From Candidatus Dormiibacterota bacterium (lineage in GTDB: Bacteria > Chloroflexota > Dormibacteria > Dormibacterales > Dormibacteraceae): a stretch of DNA of 64,000 bases. The number at the start of each line of letters is the position of its first letter. The stretch's first letter is position 1. The translations under genes were made by a program, and so were the position numbers. Of this stretch, positions 55,181-63,822 are shown piece by piece. The notes under the pieces were generated by a model. The model was not told where the DNA came from and ran no database searches. It saw only the letters and a list, made by a program, of their open reading frames with translations. The stretch covers positions 1-64,000 of the forward strand of contig CATPBK010000044.1 in NCBI GenBank assembly GCA_955652705.1. Direction: 5' to 3'.

Positions 55181-57649
55181 ATGACCGACTCCCCGGTCAT
55201 GCGCCAGTGGCAGGACGCCAAGAGCCACTACCCCGACGCCATCGTGCTCTTCCGGCTGGGCGACTTCTACGAGGTCTTCTTCGATGACGCAGTCGACGCG
55301 GCGCCCATCATGGGCGTGCAGCTGACGTCGCGGCCGCTGGGCAAAGCGGGCCGCCATCCGATGTGCGGAGTTCCCTACCACGCGTGGCAGAGCTATGCAG
55401 GCAAGCTGCTTCGAGCCGGGCGCAAGGTCGTGATCTGCGACCAGGTGGAAGCCGCGACCGGCAAGGGAATCGTCAAGCGCGAGGTCACGCGCGTGCTGAC
55501 ACCGGGCACGGTTGTCGAGGAGGCTTACCTGGAGCCCAAGACGGCCAACTTCCTGGTCGCGGCCTGGACGAAGGGCGCCGAGAGCGGCCTGGCCGCCGCC
55601 GACATCTCGACCGGCGAGATGCTGCTCTGCCAGGTGCCGGCCGACCGCCTGGACGCCGAACTGAGCCGCCTGCAGCCGGCTGAGCTGCTCCAACCGCCTG
55701 CTGTCGAGGCCTACAAGTTCGACCCTGACCGCGGCCGGCAGCGGCTTCGACAGGTCCTCGGAATCACGTTCGAGGACTCGGTGGGCGCGGGTTCGGCGCC
55801 ACTCGCCGTCGGCGCCGCCGGCGTCCTCCTCGACTACCTCCAGGCAAACCAGGTCAAGGTCGGCCCGGGCGTGTTCCGGGTCCACACATACTCGCCCGAA
55901 GCGGCGATGCAGCTCGACGCGCCCACGGTTCGCAACCTGGAGCTGGACGCGCTGACCAGGCTCGTCGACCGCACCGCGACTCCGATCGGGGCGCGCCGCC
56001 TGCGAGCCTGGCTCAAGGCCCCGCTCAGGGACGTCGAGGCGATCCAGCTCCGCCTGGGGGCCGTCGACGAGCTGGTTCGCGTACCGGTTCTGGAGGTCCG
56101 GCTCCGACAAGCGTTGAGCGCGGTGGGCGACCTCGAACGGCTCACCTCCCGCGCCGTTCAGGGCCACGCCGCGCCGCGCGAGCTGGTGGCCCTGCGGCGC
56201 TCGCTGGAAGCCCTGCCGCCGGTCCAGGGCGCCCTGGCCGGCGTCGAGTCGCTGGCCTTGAAGGACGTCGCCATGAGGCTTGACCCCCAGCCCGAGCTGG
56301 CCCGCCTGCTGGCAGAGGCGCTGGTCGACGACCCGCCGGCCAGCTTGCGTGAAGCGGGCGCCATCCGGCCCGGCTGCGACGGCCAGCTGGACTCGATCTG
56401 GGAAGCCTCGCGCTCCGCGCGCGAGTGGATCGCCGGCCTGGAGACGGCGGAGCGGCAGCGAACGGGGATCAAGACGCTCAAGGTCGGCTACAACCGGGTC
56501 TTCGGCTACTACATCGAGGTCTCCGCCGGGGCTGCGGCGCAGGTTCCGGAGGACTACGTCCGCAAGCAGACGCTGACCGGGGCCGAGCGCTACCTGACGC
56601 CGGAGCTCAAGGAGCGCGAAGCGATCGTCCTGAACGCCGAGCAGGACATGCTGGCCCGCGAGGTCGAGGTGCTGCGGGAGCTCTCGGGTCGCGTGGCCGA
56701 ATCGGCGGCAGGGATCCTGGCCACCGCGCAAGCGCTTGGTGAGGGCGACGCGCTGCGCAGCCTGGCTGACGCTGCGCGGGACCTCGACTGGTGCCGTCCC
56801 GAGGTCAACGAGGGGCTGCGGTTGGCCGTGACCGGCGGCCGCCACCCTCTGGTGGAGGCAGCCCTGCCGGCCGGCACCTTCGTTCCCAACGACCTCCTGC
56901 TCGACCCCGACGGCGCCCAGGTCGTGATCTTGACCGGGCCGAACATGGCGGGAAAGTCAACCTACCTCCGCCAGGCCGCGCTGATCGTCCTGCTGGGTCA
57001 GGCCGGCAGCTTCGTGCCCGCCCGCTCCTGCTCCATCGGGCTCTGTGACCGCGTCTTTACGCGCGTGGGCGCGCACGACGATCTGGCGCGCGGCATGTCG
57101 ACCTTCATGGTCGAGATGACCGAGACAGCCAGCATCCTGAACCACGCAACTCGGGCCTCGCTGGTCGTTTTCGACGAGGTGGGGAGGGGGACTTCCACGT
57201 ACGACGGGATGTCGATCGCGCAGTCAGTCGTCGAGTACATCCACGAGGCTCCCAGACTCGGCTGCCGGACGCTCTTCGCGACTCACTACCACGAGCTGAC
57301 GGCGCTGGCCGACCGCCTGCCCAGGGTGCGCAATGAGCGCGTCGAGGTTCTGGAAGAGGGCGAGACGGTCACGTTCCTGCACCGCGTCGTGCCGGGCGGC
57401 GCCGATCGCTCTTACGGCATCCACGTGGCCGCGCTGGCCGGCCTGCCGCCGACCGTCATCGCACGGGCTCGAGAGGTGCTGCGCGAGCTGGAACGGCAGC
57501 GGCCCCTGGAGCCGCCGGCCACCCAGCTCGGGCTCCCGCTGGAGGTCCCGCCGGACCCGCTCCTGAGTGAGCTCGAAGGTCTCCAGCTCGACCAGTTGAG
57601 CCCGCTCGAGGCGCTTCAGAAGCTCTACGAGCTGAAGGCCAGGCTCTAG
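55181..57649 (+). CDS. mutS: DNA mismatch repair protein MutS
   Basis: Mismatch-recognition ATPase, 822 residues. Domain I has the mismatch-reading FRLGDFYEVFFDDA (F-x-E motif), then connector, lever (about 250-530) and ATPase domain with TGPNMAGKSTYLRQ, FDEVGRGTSTYDGMSIA and LFATHYHELTALA; the C-terminal dimer helix ends at 822. A GTSTYDG/TH pair as in standard MutS1. ATG at 55181, 7 nt after miaB. A small hairpin separates it from mutL. Confidence 0.96.
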   Translation: MTDSPVMRQWQDAKSHYPDAIVLFRLGDFYEVFFDDAVDAAPIMGVQLTSRPLGKAGRHPMCGVPYHAWQSYAGKLLRAGRKVVICDQVEAATGKGIVKREVTRVLTPGTVVEEAYLEPKTANFLVAAWTKGAESGLAAADISTGEMLLCQVPADRLDAELSRLQPAELLQPPAVEAYKFDPDRGRQRLRQVLGITFEDSVGAGSAPLAVGAAGVLLDYLQANQVKVGPGVFRVHTYSPEAAMQLDAPTVRNLELDALTRLVDRTATPIGARRLRAWLKAPLRDVEAIQLRLGAVDELVRVPVLEVRLRQALSAVGDLERLTSRAVQGHAAPRELVALRRSLEALPPVQGALAGVESLALKDVAMRLDPQPELARLLAEALVDDPPASLREAGAIRPGCDGQLDSIWEASRSAREWIAGLETAERQRTGIKTLKVGYNRVFGYYIEVSAGAAAQVPEDYVRKQTLTGAERYLTPELKEREAIVLNAEQDMLAREVEVLRELSGRVAESAAGILATAQALGEGDALRSLADAARDLDWCRPEVNEGLRLAVTGGRHPLVEAALPAGTFVPNDLLLDPDGAQVVILTGPNMAGKSTYLRQAALIVLLGQAGSFVPARSCSIGLCDRVFTRVGAHDDLARGMSTFMVEMTETASILNHATRASLVVFDEVGRGTSTYDGMSIAQSVVEYIHEAPRLGCRTLFATHYHELTALADRLPRVRNERVEVLEEGETVTFLHRVVPGGADRSYGIHVAALAGLPPTVIARAREVLRELERQRPLEPPATQLGLPLEVPPDPLLSELEGLQLDQLSPLEALQKLYELKARL

Positions 57650-57667
57650 TGGCCGGTGACAGCCACT
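57648..57667 (+). repeat. 20-nt hairpin at the mutS/mutL junction
   Basis: AGTGGC (57648-57653), 8-nt loop, GCCACT (57662-57667), starting in the mutS stop codon and ending just before the mutL GTG. Position and outer sequence (TAGTGG...CCACT) match the ends of family A elements, so it may be a deletion remnant. Confidence 0.4.
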
Positions 57668-57668
57668 C

Positions 57669-59291
57669 GTGACCATCCGGGCGCTTTCGGCCGCCGTGGC
57701 GGACGCGATCGCCGCCGGCGAGGTCGTCGAGCGACCGGCATCGGTCGTGAAAGAGCTGGTCGAGAACTCGCTGGACGCGGGCGCCACCCGGGTCGGCGTC
57801 GAAATCCGGGGAGCGGGGAGGACGCTGATCCGGATCGTCGACGACGGCGCCGGCATTCCGCCCGCTGAGCTGCGCCTCGCCTTCCAGCGGCACGCCACCA
57901 GCAAGCTGCAGAACCTGTCCGACCTGGAAGCAATCGGCACCCTGGGCTTTCGGGGCGAGGCGCTGGCCAGTATCGCCGCGGTCTCCGACCTGGAAGCGAC
58001 GACCTCTGGACGCCGACTCCGCCTACGGGCCGGGGCGGTCCTGGAGGAAGGCGCAGCCGGGCCGGCGCCGGGCCTGGTCATCGAGGTCCGCGACCTCTTC
58101 GCCAACACTCCGGCTCGCCTCCGCTTCCTGAAGTCCGACGCGACGGAGACCGCCGCCTGCCTGGCCGCGGTCCAGCGGTATGCTCTCCTCTACCCGGCGG
58201 TTCGCTTCCGCGTCATCGTCGAGGGCCGGACCGCACTCGCCACCGACGGCCATGACCCGCTGGCGGCGGTCTACGGCGCCGCGGTCTCGCGCGAGATGCT
58301 GCCTGTCGACCACCTGAACGTCCGCGGCGCGGTCTCACCGCCCAAGCTGAGCCGCGGCAGTCGTGACGCGATGCTGCTGGCCGTGAACCGGCGGCCGATT
58401 GCGTCAAGGACGCTCGCTTTCGCGCTCGAAGAGTGCTACCGCGGCGCACTGGAGCGAGGCCGCTATCCGGTCGCGGTGCTCAACGTCGAGATCTCGCCGG
58501 ACGCGGTCGACGTCAATGTGCATCCGACCAAGCGAGAGGTCAAGTTCCGTGACGAAGGCGCCGTGTTCGCCGCGCTGCAGCGAGCGGTGCGGTCGGCGAT
58601 CGGCACCGGTGAAGCAACCCGGCCGCCGCTGCCCGCCGAGCCGGCACCCGCCGCCGAGCGCGCTTTGCGTCAGCTCGAGATCCACGAGCCGGCGCTGACG
58701 ATCGACCATCAGGTACCGCGCCCAGCCAGCACCAGCGGGTTCCTGCGCCCGGTCGGGCAGGTCCTCGATAGCTACCTGGTGGCGGAGAGTCTCGACGGGA
58801 TGGTGCTGATCGACCAGCACGCGGCGCACGAGCGAGTCCTTTTCAACCGCTTCCAAAGCTGTCTGGAGGGAGCGGCGGCGGTCAGCCAGCACCTCTTGAT
58901 GGCCATGACGCTCGACGTCGAGCCGGCCCTCGCCGCCGCTGTCGCGGACCACGAGGCCGATCTCCGCTCGCTCGGCTTCGAAGTCGAGCCCTTCGGGCCG
59001 CGGGCGATCCGGATTCTGGCCGGTCCCGCGGAGACCCCGCCGGCCAGCCTGGAGGCGGCGTTCCGCGAGGTTCTGGCCGGCCTCCGAGCACGTTCGGTCG
59101 ATGACGCGCTGGCCTCGCTGGCCTGTCACTCCGCCGTCCGCTTCGGCGATGCGCTCGACCTGGCTGAGCAGCGCCGCCTGCTCCAGGACGTGGAGAGCCT
59201 GAGCCCCGACGTCACCTGCCCGCACGGGCGGCCTGTGCGGCTGCTTCTGGACTGGCAGCAGCTGAAGCGGCACTTCCGCCGCAACTATTGA
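57669..59291 (+). CDS. mutL: DNA mismatch repair protein MutL
   Basis: GHKL ATPase that couples MutS to strand incision. 540 residues: IAAGEVVERPASVVKELVENS, DDGAGI, TLGFRGEALASIA, DLFANTPARLRFLK, VNVHPTKREVKFRD. C-terminal endonuclease-type domain: DQHAAHERVLFNR (the usual last Glu of DQHAx2Ex4E is Asn), LACHSAVRFGD and CPHGRPV. GTG start. Downstream miaA overlaps by TTGA. Endonuclease activity is likely but the altered residue makes it uncertain. Confidence 0.95.
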   Translation: MTIRALSAAVADAIAAGEVVERPASVVKELVENSLDAGATRVGVEIRGAGRTLIRIVDDGAGIPPAELRLAFQRHATSKLQNLSDLEAIGTLGFRGEALASIAAVSDLEATTSGRRLRLRAGAVLEEGAAGPAPGLVIEVRDLFANTPARLRFLKSDATETAACLAAVQRYALLYPAVRFRVIVEGRTALATDGHDPLAAVYGAAVSREMLPVDHLNVRGAVSPPKLSRGSRDAMLLAVNRRPIASRTLAFALEECYRGALERGRYPVAVLNVEISPDAVDVNVHPTKREVKFRDEGAVFAALQRAVRSAIGTGEATRPPLPAEPAPAAERALRQLEIHEPALTIDHQVPRPASTSGFLRPVGQVLDSYLVAESLDGMVLIDQHAAHERVLFNRFQSCLEGAAAVSQHLLMAMTLDVEPALAAAVADHEADLRSLGFEVEPFGPRAIRILAGPAETPPASLEAAFREVLAGLRARSVDDALASLACHSAVRFGDALDLAEQRRLLQDVESLSPDVTCPHGRPVRLLLDWQQLKRHFRRNY

Positions 59292-60166
59292 GCCGGCGGC
59301 GGGTCCCGACCATCCTCGGCCCGACCGCGGTCGGCAAGTCGGCGGTCGCTTTCCGGCTGGCGCAGGTTCTGGGGGGCGAGATCGTGGTCGCCGACTCGCG
59401 TCAGCTCTACCGCAGACTCGAGATCGCCACCAACAAGCCTTCGCCGGAGGAGCGCGCGGCGGTTCGCTACCACTGCCTAGATCTTGTGGACCCCGAGGAT
59501 TCCTTCAACGTCTTCGAGTTCGTGCGGGCCGCCACAGACGCGCTGCATCGGAGCGAACGTCCGATCCTGGAAGGCGGCACGAATCTCTACGTCGACGCGT
59601 TGCTTGACGGCCTTAGCCTGGGCGGCGTCCCGCCCAGCCCGGAGCGGCGGCGAGAGCTGGAGCGACTGCCGGTGCAGGAACTGGCGGGGATGGTCCGGGA
59701 ACTCGATCCGGAGATCGCCATCGACTTCCGCAACCCCGTTCGTCTGGTCCGGGCAATCGAGGTCCTGGAGGTGACGGGCCCGCCCTGGAGCCGGCTGCGG
59801 ACCCACCGCCCGACCGCCTGGGACGGGATCCGGATCGGCCTCGACCTGCCCCGGGAGGTGCTCGACGAGCGCATCCTGGCGCGTTGCCGGCGCCAGCTCG
59901 AGCGCGGACTGGTGGAAGAAACACGGGCAGCATTGGAGGCGGGCGTGGCGCCCGGCTCACAGGCCCTGACCGGCACCGGTTACGCGGAGACAGTCGCCTA
60001 TCTGCAAGGCAAGGTGAGCGAGCAGCAGCTGCCGGAGCTGATGGCCCGCAACAACCGGCGCCTGGCGCGGCGGCAGCTGACCTGGCTCAAGCGCGACTCG
60101 CGGATCCGCTGGTTCAGCGCGGTCGCCGACCCCCTGCCGGATATCCTCAGGTATCTCGATGGGTGA
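59288..60166 (+). CDS. miaA: tRNA dimethylallyltransferase MiaA
   Basis: Adds the dimethylallyl group to A37, the substrate MiaB then methylthiolates. 292 residues: P-loop LGPTAVGKSAVAFRLA, DSRQLYRRLEIATNKPS, HHCLDLVDP-type YHCLDLVDPEDSFNVFEF, GGTNLYVDALLDG, RNPVRLVRAIEVLEVTG and LTGTGYAETVAYLQG. TTG start overlaps the mutL stop. Overlaps dapL by 8 nt. mutS-mutL-miaA is a conserved trio. Confidence 0.95.
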   Translation: MSRRRVPTILGPTAVGKSAVAFRLAQVLGGEIVVADSRQLYRRLEIATNKPSPEERAAVRYHCLDLVDPEDSFNVFEFVRAATDALHRSERPILEGGTNLYVDALLDGLSLGGVPPSPERRRELERLPVQELAGMVRELDPEIAIDFRNPVRLVRAIEVLEVTGPPWSRLRTHRPTAWDGIRIGLDLPREVLDERILARCRRQLERGLVEETRAALEAGVAPGSQALTGTGYAETVAYLQGKVSEQQLPELMARNNRRLARRQLTWLKRDSRIRWFSAVADPLPDILRYLDG

Positions 60167-61334
60167 GACGACGATTGGCACAGCGAAGCGGATGTCGCGC
60201 ATCCCGCCTTACCTCTTCGCCGAGATCGACCGCAAGGTCCGGGAGAAGAAAGCGGCCGGGATCGACGTGATCAGCCTCGGCATCGGTGACCCGGACCTGC
60301 CCACGCCGGGCCGCATCGTAAGCGTCGCCCAGGAAGCCGTGGCCGACCCGGCCAATCACAAATACCCGTCGTACCTCGGCCTCCGGGAACTGCGGGAAGC
60401 CATCGCCGACTGGTACGGCGGGCGCTTCGGCGTGCGGCTCGACCCGGACAGCGAGGTGCTTCCGACCCTGGGCTCGAAGGACGGCATCAGCCACGTCCCG
60501 TTCGCGTTCGTGGACCCGGGAGACGCGGTGCTGGCGCCCGATCCCGGGTACACGCCCTACGCGACAGGGGCGATCATGGCCGAGGGCGAGCCACACTTGC
60601 TGCCGCTCACGCCTCAGAACGGCTGGCTGCCGGACCTCGACGCCGTCCCGACCGACATCCGCCGGCGCGCCAAGCTGCTCTGGCTGAACTACCCGAACAA
60701 CCCGACCGCGGCCACGGCGCCAGACACCTTCTTCGAGCAAGCGATCGCGTTCTGCCGCGAGAACGGGATCATCCTCTGTCATGACGCGCCTTACTCCGAG
60801 ATTGCGTTCGAGGGTTACCGGCCGCCCAGCCTGCTCCAGTTTCCCGGCGCGATGGAGCTCGGCCTCGAGTTTCATTCCGTTTCCAAGACCTACAACATGA
60901 CCGGCTGGCGCCTGGGCTGGATCTGCGGCAACGCCGACCTGGTTCGCGCGGTCGGGCAGCTGAAGACCAACCTCGACTCGGGCATCTTCCAGGCGGTGCA
61001 ATGGGCGTCCGTCGAGGCGCTTCGCGGTGGCGAGCAGGACACCAAGGCGGCCAACGCCGTCTACTACCGGCGCCACCAAAAGGTGGCGGAGGTGCTGAAC
61101 CGCCTCGGCTGGGACATCCGGCCGCCGCGCGCCACGTTCTACGTCTGGGCGCCCGTGCCGCCCGGCTACGACTCGATCGGCTTCGCCGCCCAGGTGCTCG
61201 ACGAGGCCGCCGTGAACCTCACGCCGGGCGTCGGTTTCGGGCCACATGGAGAGGGGTACTTCAGACTCTCAGTGACCACACCCGATGCCCGTCTCGAGGA
61301 GGCGCTCGGCCGCCTGGAGAAACTCACCTTCTGA
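60159..61334 (+). CDS. dapL: LL-diaminopimelate aminotransferase (class I/II aminotransferase)
   Basis: PLP enzyme that converts tetrahydrodipicolinate directly to LL-DAP. 391 residues: SRIPPYLFAEIDRKVREKKAAG, VISLGIGDPDLPTP, LGSKDGISHVPFAFVDPGD, NYPNNPTAATA, HDAPYSEIAFEG, Schiff-base Lys in HSVSKTYNMTGWRLGW. With dapA and dapB in the window and no dapC/D/E seen, the DapL route is the natural reading; other class I/II aminotransferase substrates cannot be excluded. The stop forms CTGA with hflX. Confidence 0.85.
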   Translation: MGETTIGTAKRMSRIPPYLFAEIDRKVREKKAAGIDVISLGIGDPDLPTPGRIVSVAQEAVADPANHKYPSYLGLRELREAIADWYGGRFGVRLDPDSEVLPTLGSKDGISHVPFAFVDPGDAVLAPDPGYTPYATGAIMAEGEPHLLPLTPQNGWLPDLDAVPTDIRRRAKLLWLNYPNNPTAATAPDTFFEQAIAFCRENGIILCHDAPYSEIAFEGYRPPSLLQFPGAMELGLEFHSVSKTYNMTGWRLGWICGNADLVRAVGQLKTNLDSGIFQAVQWASVEALRGGEQDTKAANAVYYRRHQKVAEVLNRLGWDIRPPRATFYVWAPVPPGYDSIGFAAQVLDEAAVNLTPGVGFGPHGEGYFRLSVTTPDARLEEALGRLEKLTF

Positions 61335-62632
61335 CGACGGCCCCCCGTCTGATCTCGACGGAGACCCGCCCGGAGCGGGCTTACCTGATCGGCGTACTCC
61401 TGCCTGGAATGCCGCAGGCAGGCCTCGAGGGCCAGCTGAACGAGCTCCGTGACCTGACGCGCACCGCCGGCGGCGAGGTGGTCGGCTTCGACATCCAGCG
61501 CCGCCCAGAGATCGACCCTGCGCTTTACGTCGGCCGGGGCAAAGTCGACGAGCTGCGTGAGCTTCACCTCGGCGGCGAGTACGACCTCTTAATCTGCAAT
61601 GAGGATCTGAGCCCGCGCCAGCAGCGCAACCTGGAGCGGGAGCTCAAGACCCGAGTGGTCGACCGGACCGAGCTGATTCTCGACATCTTCGCCCAGCAGG
61701 CCAGGACCCGCGAAGGCCGGCTGCAGGTCGAGACGGCTCAGCTCCATCACCTGCTCCCGCGCCTGATCGGCGCCTGGGACTACCACCGGCAGGGGGGCGG
61801 GATCGGCACCCGGGGCGGTCCTGGTGAGCAGCAGATCGAGGTCGAGCGCCGCCGCATTCGCCGCCGGCTGAAGGACCTCGAGAAGGAGATCGCCGATGTC
61901 CATCGCCAGCGCCAGCAGCAGCGCGCGGGACGCCACCGGTCGGAGCTGCAGACGGTGGCCATCGTCGGCTATACGAACGCCGGCAAGTCAACGTTGCTCA
62001 ACGGGCTCACCAACGCCGGCGTGCGCGCCGAGAACCGCCTCTTCGCAACCCTGGACCCGACCACCCGCCGCTTACGGCTCCCTTCCGGGCGCGAGCTCCT
62101 GCTGACCGACACCGTCGGCTTCATCCAGAAGCTCCCAACCGACGTGGTGGCGGCGTTCAGGGCGACCCTCGAGGAGGTCACCTACGCTGACGTGGTGCTC
62201 CAGGTCCTTGACCTCGGCGACCCGGCCGCCGAGCAGCAGGCGGCGACTGTGGAACAGGTCCTCGGCCAGCTCGAGGCGGCCGACAAGCCGCGCGTCGTGG
62301 CTCTCAACAAGGTCGACCTGCTGGGCCCGGCAAGCCGCCGCCGAGCGATTCAGGCGATCCGTGATCGCTACCCAGCGGCGGTTCCGATCTCGGCTCGCGC
62401 GCGCACTGGGGAGTCAGACCTCCTGGCGGCCCTGGACCAGGTCAGCCGCCAGGACGTCGTGGAGGTCCACCTCCTCGTGCCCTACGGCCGGGAGCAGGTC
62501 CTCAACGACCTTCGCCAGGTGGGCGGCCTGGAGCGGACCGAGTACGTCGCCGCGGGCACGAAAGCGTGGGGCTGGGTGCCGCGACGCGCACTCCATCGGT
62601 TCGAGGGGTACTCGGTTCAGCCGCCCGCTTAG
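61331..62632 (+). CDS. hflX: GTPase HflX
   Basis: Ribosome-associated GTPase that splits stalled or heat-damaged 70S. N-terminal domain with RAYLIGVLLP, YVGRGKVDELRELH, NEDLSPRQQRNLE and DRTELILDIFAQQARTREG; a coiled segment at about 165-200; G domain GYTNAGKSTLLN, DTVGFIQKLP, NKVD. The frame is open far upstream, but only CTG 61331 (CTGA with the dapL stop; MTTAPRLISTETRPERAYL) starts near the family N-terminus; the nearest upstream canonical codon lies about 110 codons inside dapL. About 433 residues. Confidence 0.95.
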   Translation: MTTAPRLISTETRPERAYLIGVLLPGMPQAGLEGQLNELRDLTRTAGGEVVGFDIQRRPEIDPALYVGRGKVDELRELHLGGEYDLLICNEDLSPRQQRNLERELKTRVVDRTELILDIFAQQARTREGRLQVETAQLHHLLPRLIGAWDYHRQGGGIGTRGGPGEQQIEVERRRIRRRLKDLEKEIADVHRQRQQQRAGRHRSELQTVAIVGYTNAGKSTLLNGLTNAGVRAENRLFATLDPTTRRLRLPSGRELLLTDTVGFIQKLPTDVVAAFRATLEEVTYADVVLQVLDLGDPAAEQQAATVEQVLGQLEAADKPRVVALNKVDLLGPASRRRAIQAIRDRYPAAVPISARARTGESDLLAALDQVSRQDVVEVHLLVPYGREQVLNDLRQVGGLERTEYVAAGTKAWGWVPRRALHRFEGYSVQPPA

Positions 62633-63246
62633 TTAAGGATCCGGATGACGGCCTTGACGTCGCCGACGAGGGAGACGTGGTCGCTGATGATGGGCTCGTA
62701 GGCCGGGTTCTCGGCCACCAGCTCAACCTTTCCGTTCACGCGGTGGAGTCGCTTGACGGTGGCCTCGTCCTGGTCGACGAGGGCCACGACGATGGTCCCG
62801 TTGGGTGCCTCCTGCCGTGGACGGACCAGCACGAGATCGCCGTCCAGGATGCCGGCGTTGATCATGGAATCGCCGCGGACTTTGACCAGGAACCAGCCCT
62901 CCTGCGCGATGTCAGGCGAGAGGAGGAGGTGGTCCTCGATGTTCTGCTCCGCGAGGATGGGTTGGCCGGCAGCTACATGGCCGAGCAGCGGCACCGCGAC
63001 GGCATTGCGCCGCTTCTCATCGATCGGCTGGTCCTGGACCAGCTGGACCGTACGCGACTTGCTGGCGTCGCGGTGGATGAGGCCTTTGCGCTCGAGCTGG
63101 TTCAGGTGGTTGTGCACCGTCGAGCTGGAGGAAAGGCCGACTGCCTCGCCGATCTCGCGAACGCTCGGCGGGTAGTTGCGAACCTTGGTCACATGGCGGA
63201 TGTAGTCAAGGATCTTGCCCTGGCGTTCGCTCAAATCTTCGGTCAT
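62629..63246 (-). CDS. lexA: SOS repressor LexA
   Basis: DNA-binding repressor that self-cleaves when RecA is activated. 205 residues: winged helix (LSERQGKILDYIRHVTKVRNYPPSVREIG, split as PPSVREIGEAVGLSSSSTVH), cleavage site around LLGHVAAGQPILAEQ (Ala-Gly), catalytic Ser in VRGDSMINAGI and Lys in DQDEATVKRLHR. ATG (63244-63246) with AAAGGAG 5-6 nt upstream. Convergent with hflX (stops overlap). Its promoter carries its own SOS box. Confidence 0.96.
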   Translation of the reverse strand: MTEDLSERQGKILDYIRHVTKVRNYPPSVREIGEAVGLSSSSTVHNHLNQLERKGLIHRDASKSRTVQLVQDQPIDEKRRNAVAVPLLGHVAAGQPILAEQNIEDHLLLSPDIAQEGWFLVKVRGDSMINAGILDGDLVLVRPRQEAPNGTIVVALVDQDEATVKRLHRVNGKVELVAENPAYEPIISDHVSLVGDVKAVIRILN

Positions 63247-63285
63247 CTGCACTCCTTTCAGAGAGGTCCCCGCTGCCGAAAATCG

Positions 63286-63325
63286 ATGCTAGCACCTCCC
63301 GACCGGGAGTGCAAACTTTTGTTCG
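63286..63325 (-). promoter_or_regulatory. lexA promoter with SOS box
   Basis: On the - strand: TTGCAC, 17-nt spacer, TAGCAT (63286-63291 on +). The box CGAACAAAAGTTTG (63312-63325) overlaps the -35, one mismatch from CGAAC-N4-GTTCG. Predicts LexA autoregulation. Confidence 0.8.
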
Positions 63326-63374
63326 GGGACCGTGAATTACGACGAGGTGGGGTGGGGAATTCTCCTCGTCAGGT

Positions 63375-63391
63375 GTCAGGCTCGGCCTGAC
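63375..63391 (+). other. Hairpin in the lexA/LysM intergenic region
   Basis: GTCAGGC-TCG-GCCTGAC, a perfect 7-bp stem, followed on the + strand by CGCTTCTTTT. A partner half (GTCAGG...CCTG) recurs at 63419-63434. Could be a weak terminator or part of a small RNA; no gene lies here. Confidence 0.4.
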
Positions 63392-63443
63392 CGCTTCTTT
63401 TCGTGTGAAGGGTACCCCGTCAGGTCGGCGCCTGTGACACTGT

Positions 63444-63489
63444 TTGACAGCGAACGCTTGTTCGCTCTATCCTTTCGAACAAATGTACG
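63444..63489 (+). promoter_or_regulatory. SOS-controlled promoter of the LysM gene with two LexA boxes
   Basis: TTGACA (63444-63449), 18-nt spacer, TATCCT (63468-63473). Perfect box CGAACGCTTGTTCG (63451-63464) fills the spacer; a second, CGAACAAATGTACG (63476-63489, one mismatch), covers the ATG at 63483. The -10 to ATG distance (9 nt) suggests a leaderless mRNA. Confidence 0.88.
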
Positions 63490-63800
63490 CTGCGCGCGAT
63501 GTGTGGTCCTACCGGCGCCTCCGGCCTCGCAGCCCGTGGCCGGGCCGGCTTGCCCGCACGGGCCTTGTGTTTGGCGCCGCGGTGGTGCTCTCGCTGGGCC
63601 TGGCCCGGGCGGTTGATGGGCAGGCGCCGGCGTCCTACGAGGCGGTCACCGTGCAGCCGGGAGACACGCTCTGGTCCATCGCCGCAGCGCGCTACCCAGG
63701 CTCGGACGTGCGTGCAAAGATCTGGGATATCGAGCAGGCGAACCACCTCCAGTCGCCGCTGATCGAGGTGGGGCAGACCCTCGAGATTCCGAGCCGCTGA
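63483..63800 (+). CDS. SOS-induced LysM protein, YneA-like cell-division inhibitor candidate
   Basis: 105 residues: basic N-terminus (YRRLRPRSPWPGRLAR), one transmembrane helix (about 30-48, TGLVFGAAVVLSLGLARAV), then a single LysM domain (EAVTVQPGDTLWSIAAARYP to VGQTLEIPS). This is the architecture of YneA/DivS-type SOS division suppressors, which are also encoded divergently from lexA in Bacillus and Actinobacteria. Two LexA boxes in front support that role. Sequence similarity to YneA itself cannot be judged by eye; a peptidoglycan-binding role is certain only at the domain level. Confidence 0.8.
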   Translation: MYAARDVWSYRRLRPRSPWPGRLARTGLVFGAAVVLSLGLARAVDGQAPASYEAVTVQPGDTLWSIAAARYPGSDVRAKIWDIEQANHLQSPLIEVGQTLEIPSR

Positions 63801-63822
63801 CCGCTGGTAGGCTCTGACCGCT

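Noticed and set aside
61001-61330. N-terminal extension of hflX into dapL
   Set aside because: The extra 110 residues are Arg/Gly/Ala-rich antisense-style sequence with no HflX similarity and overlap a complete aminotransferase gene.
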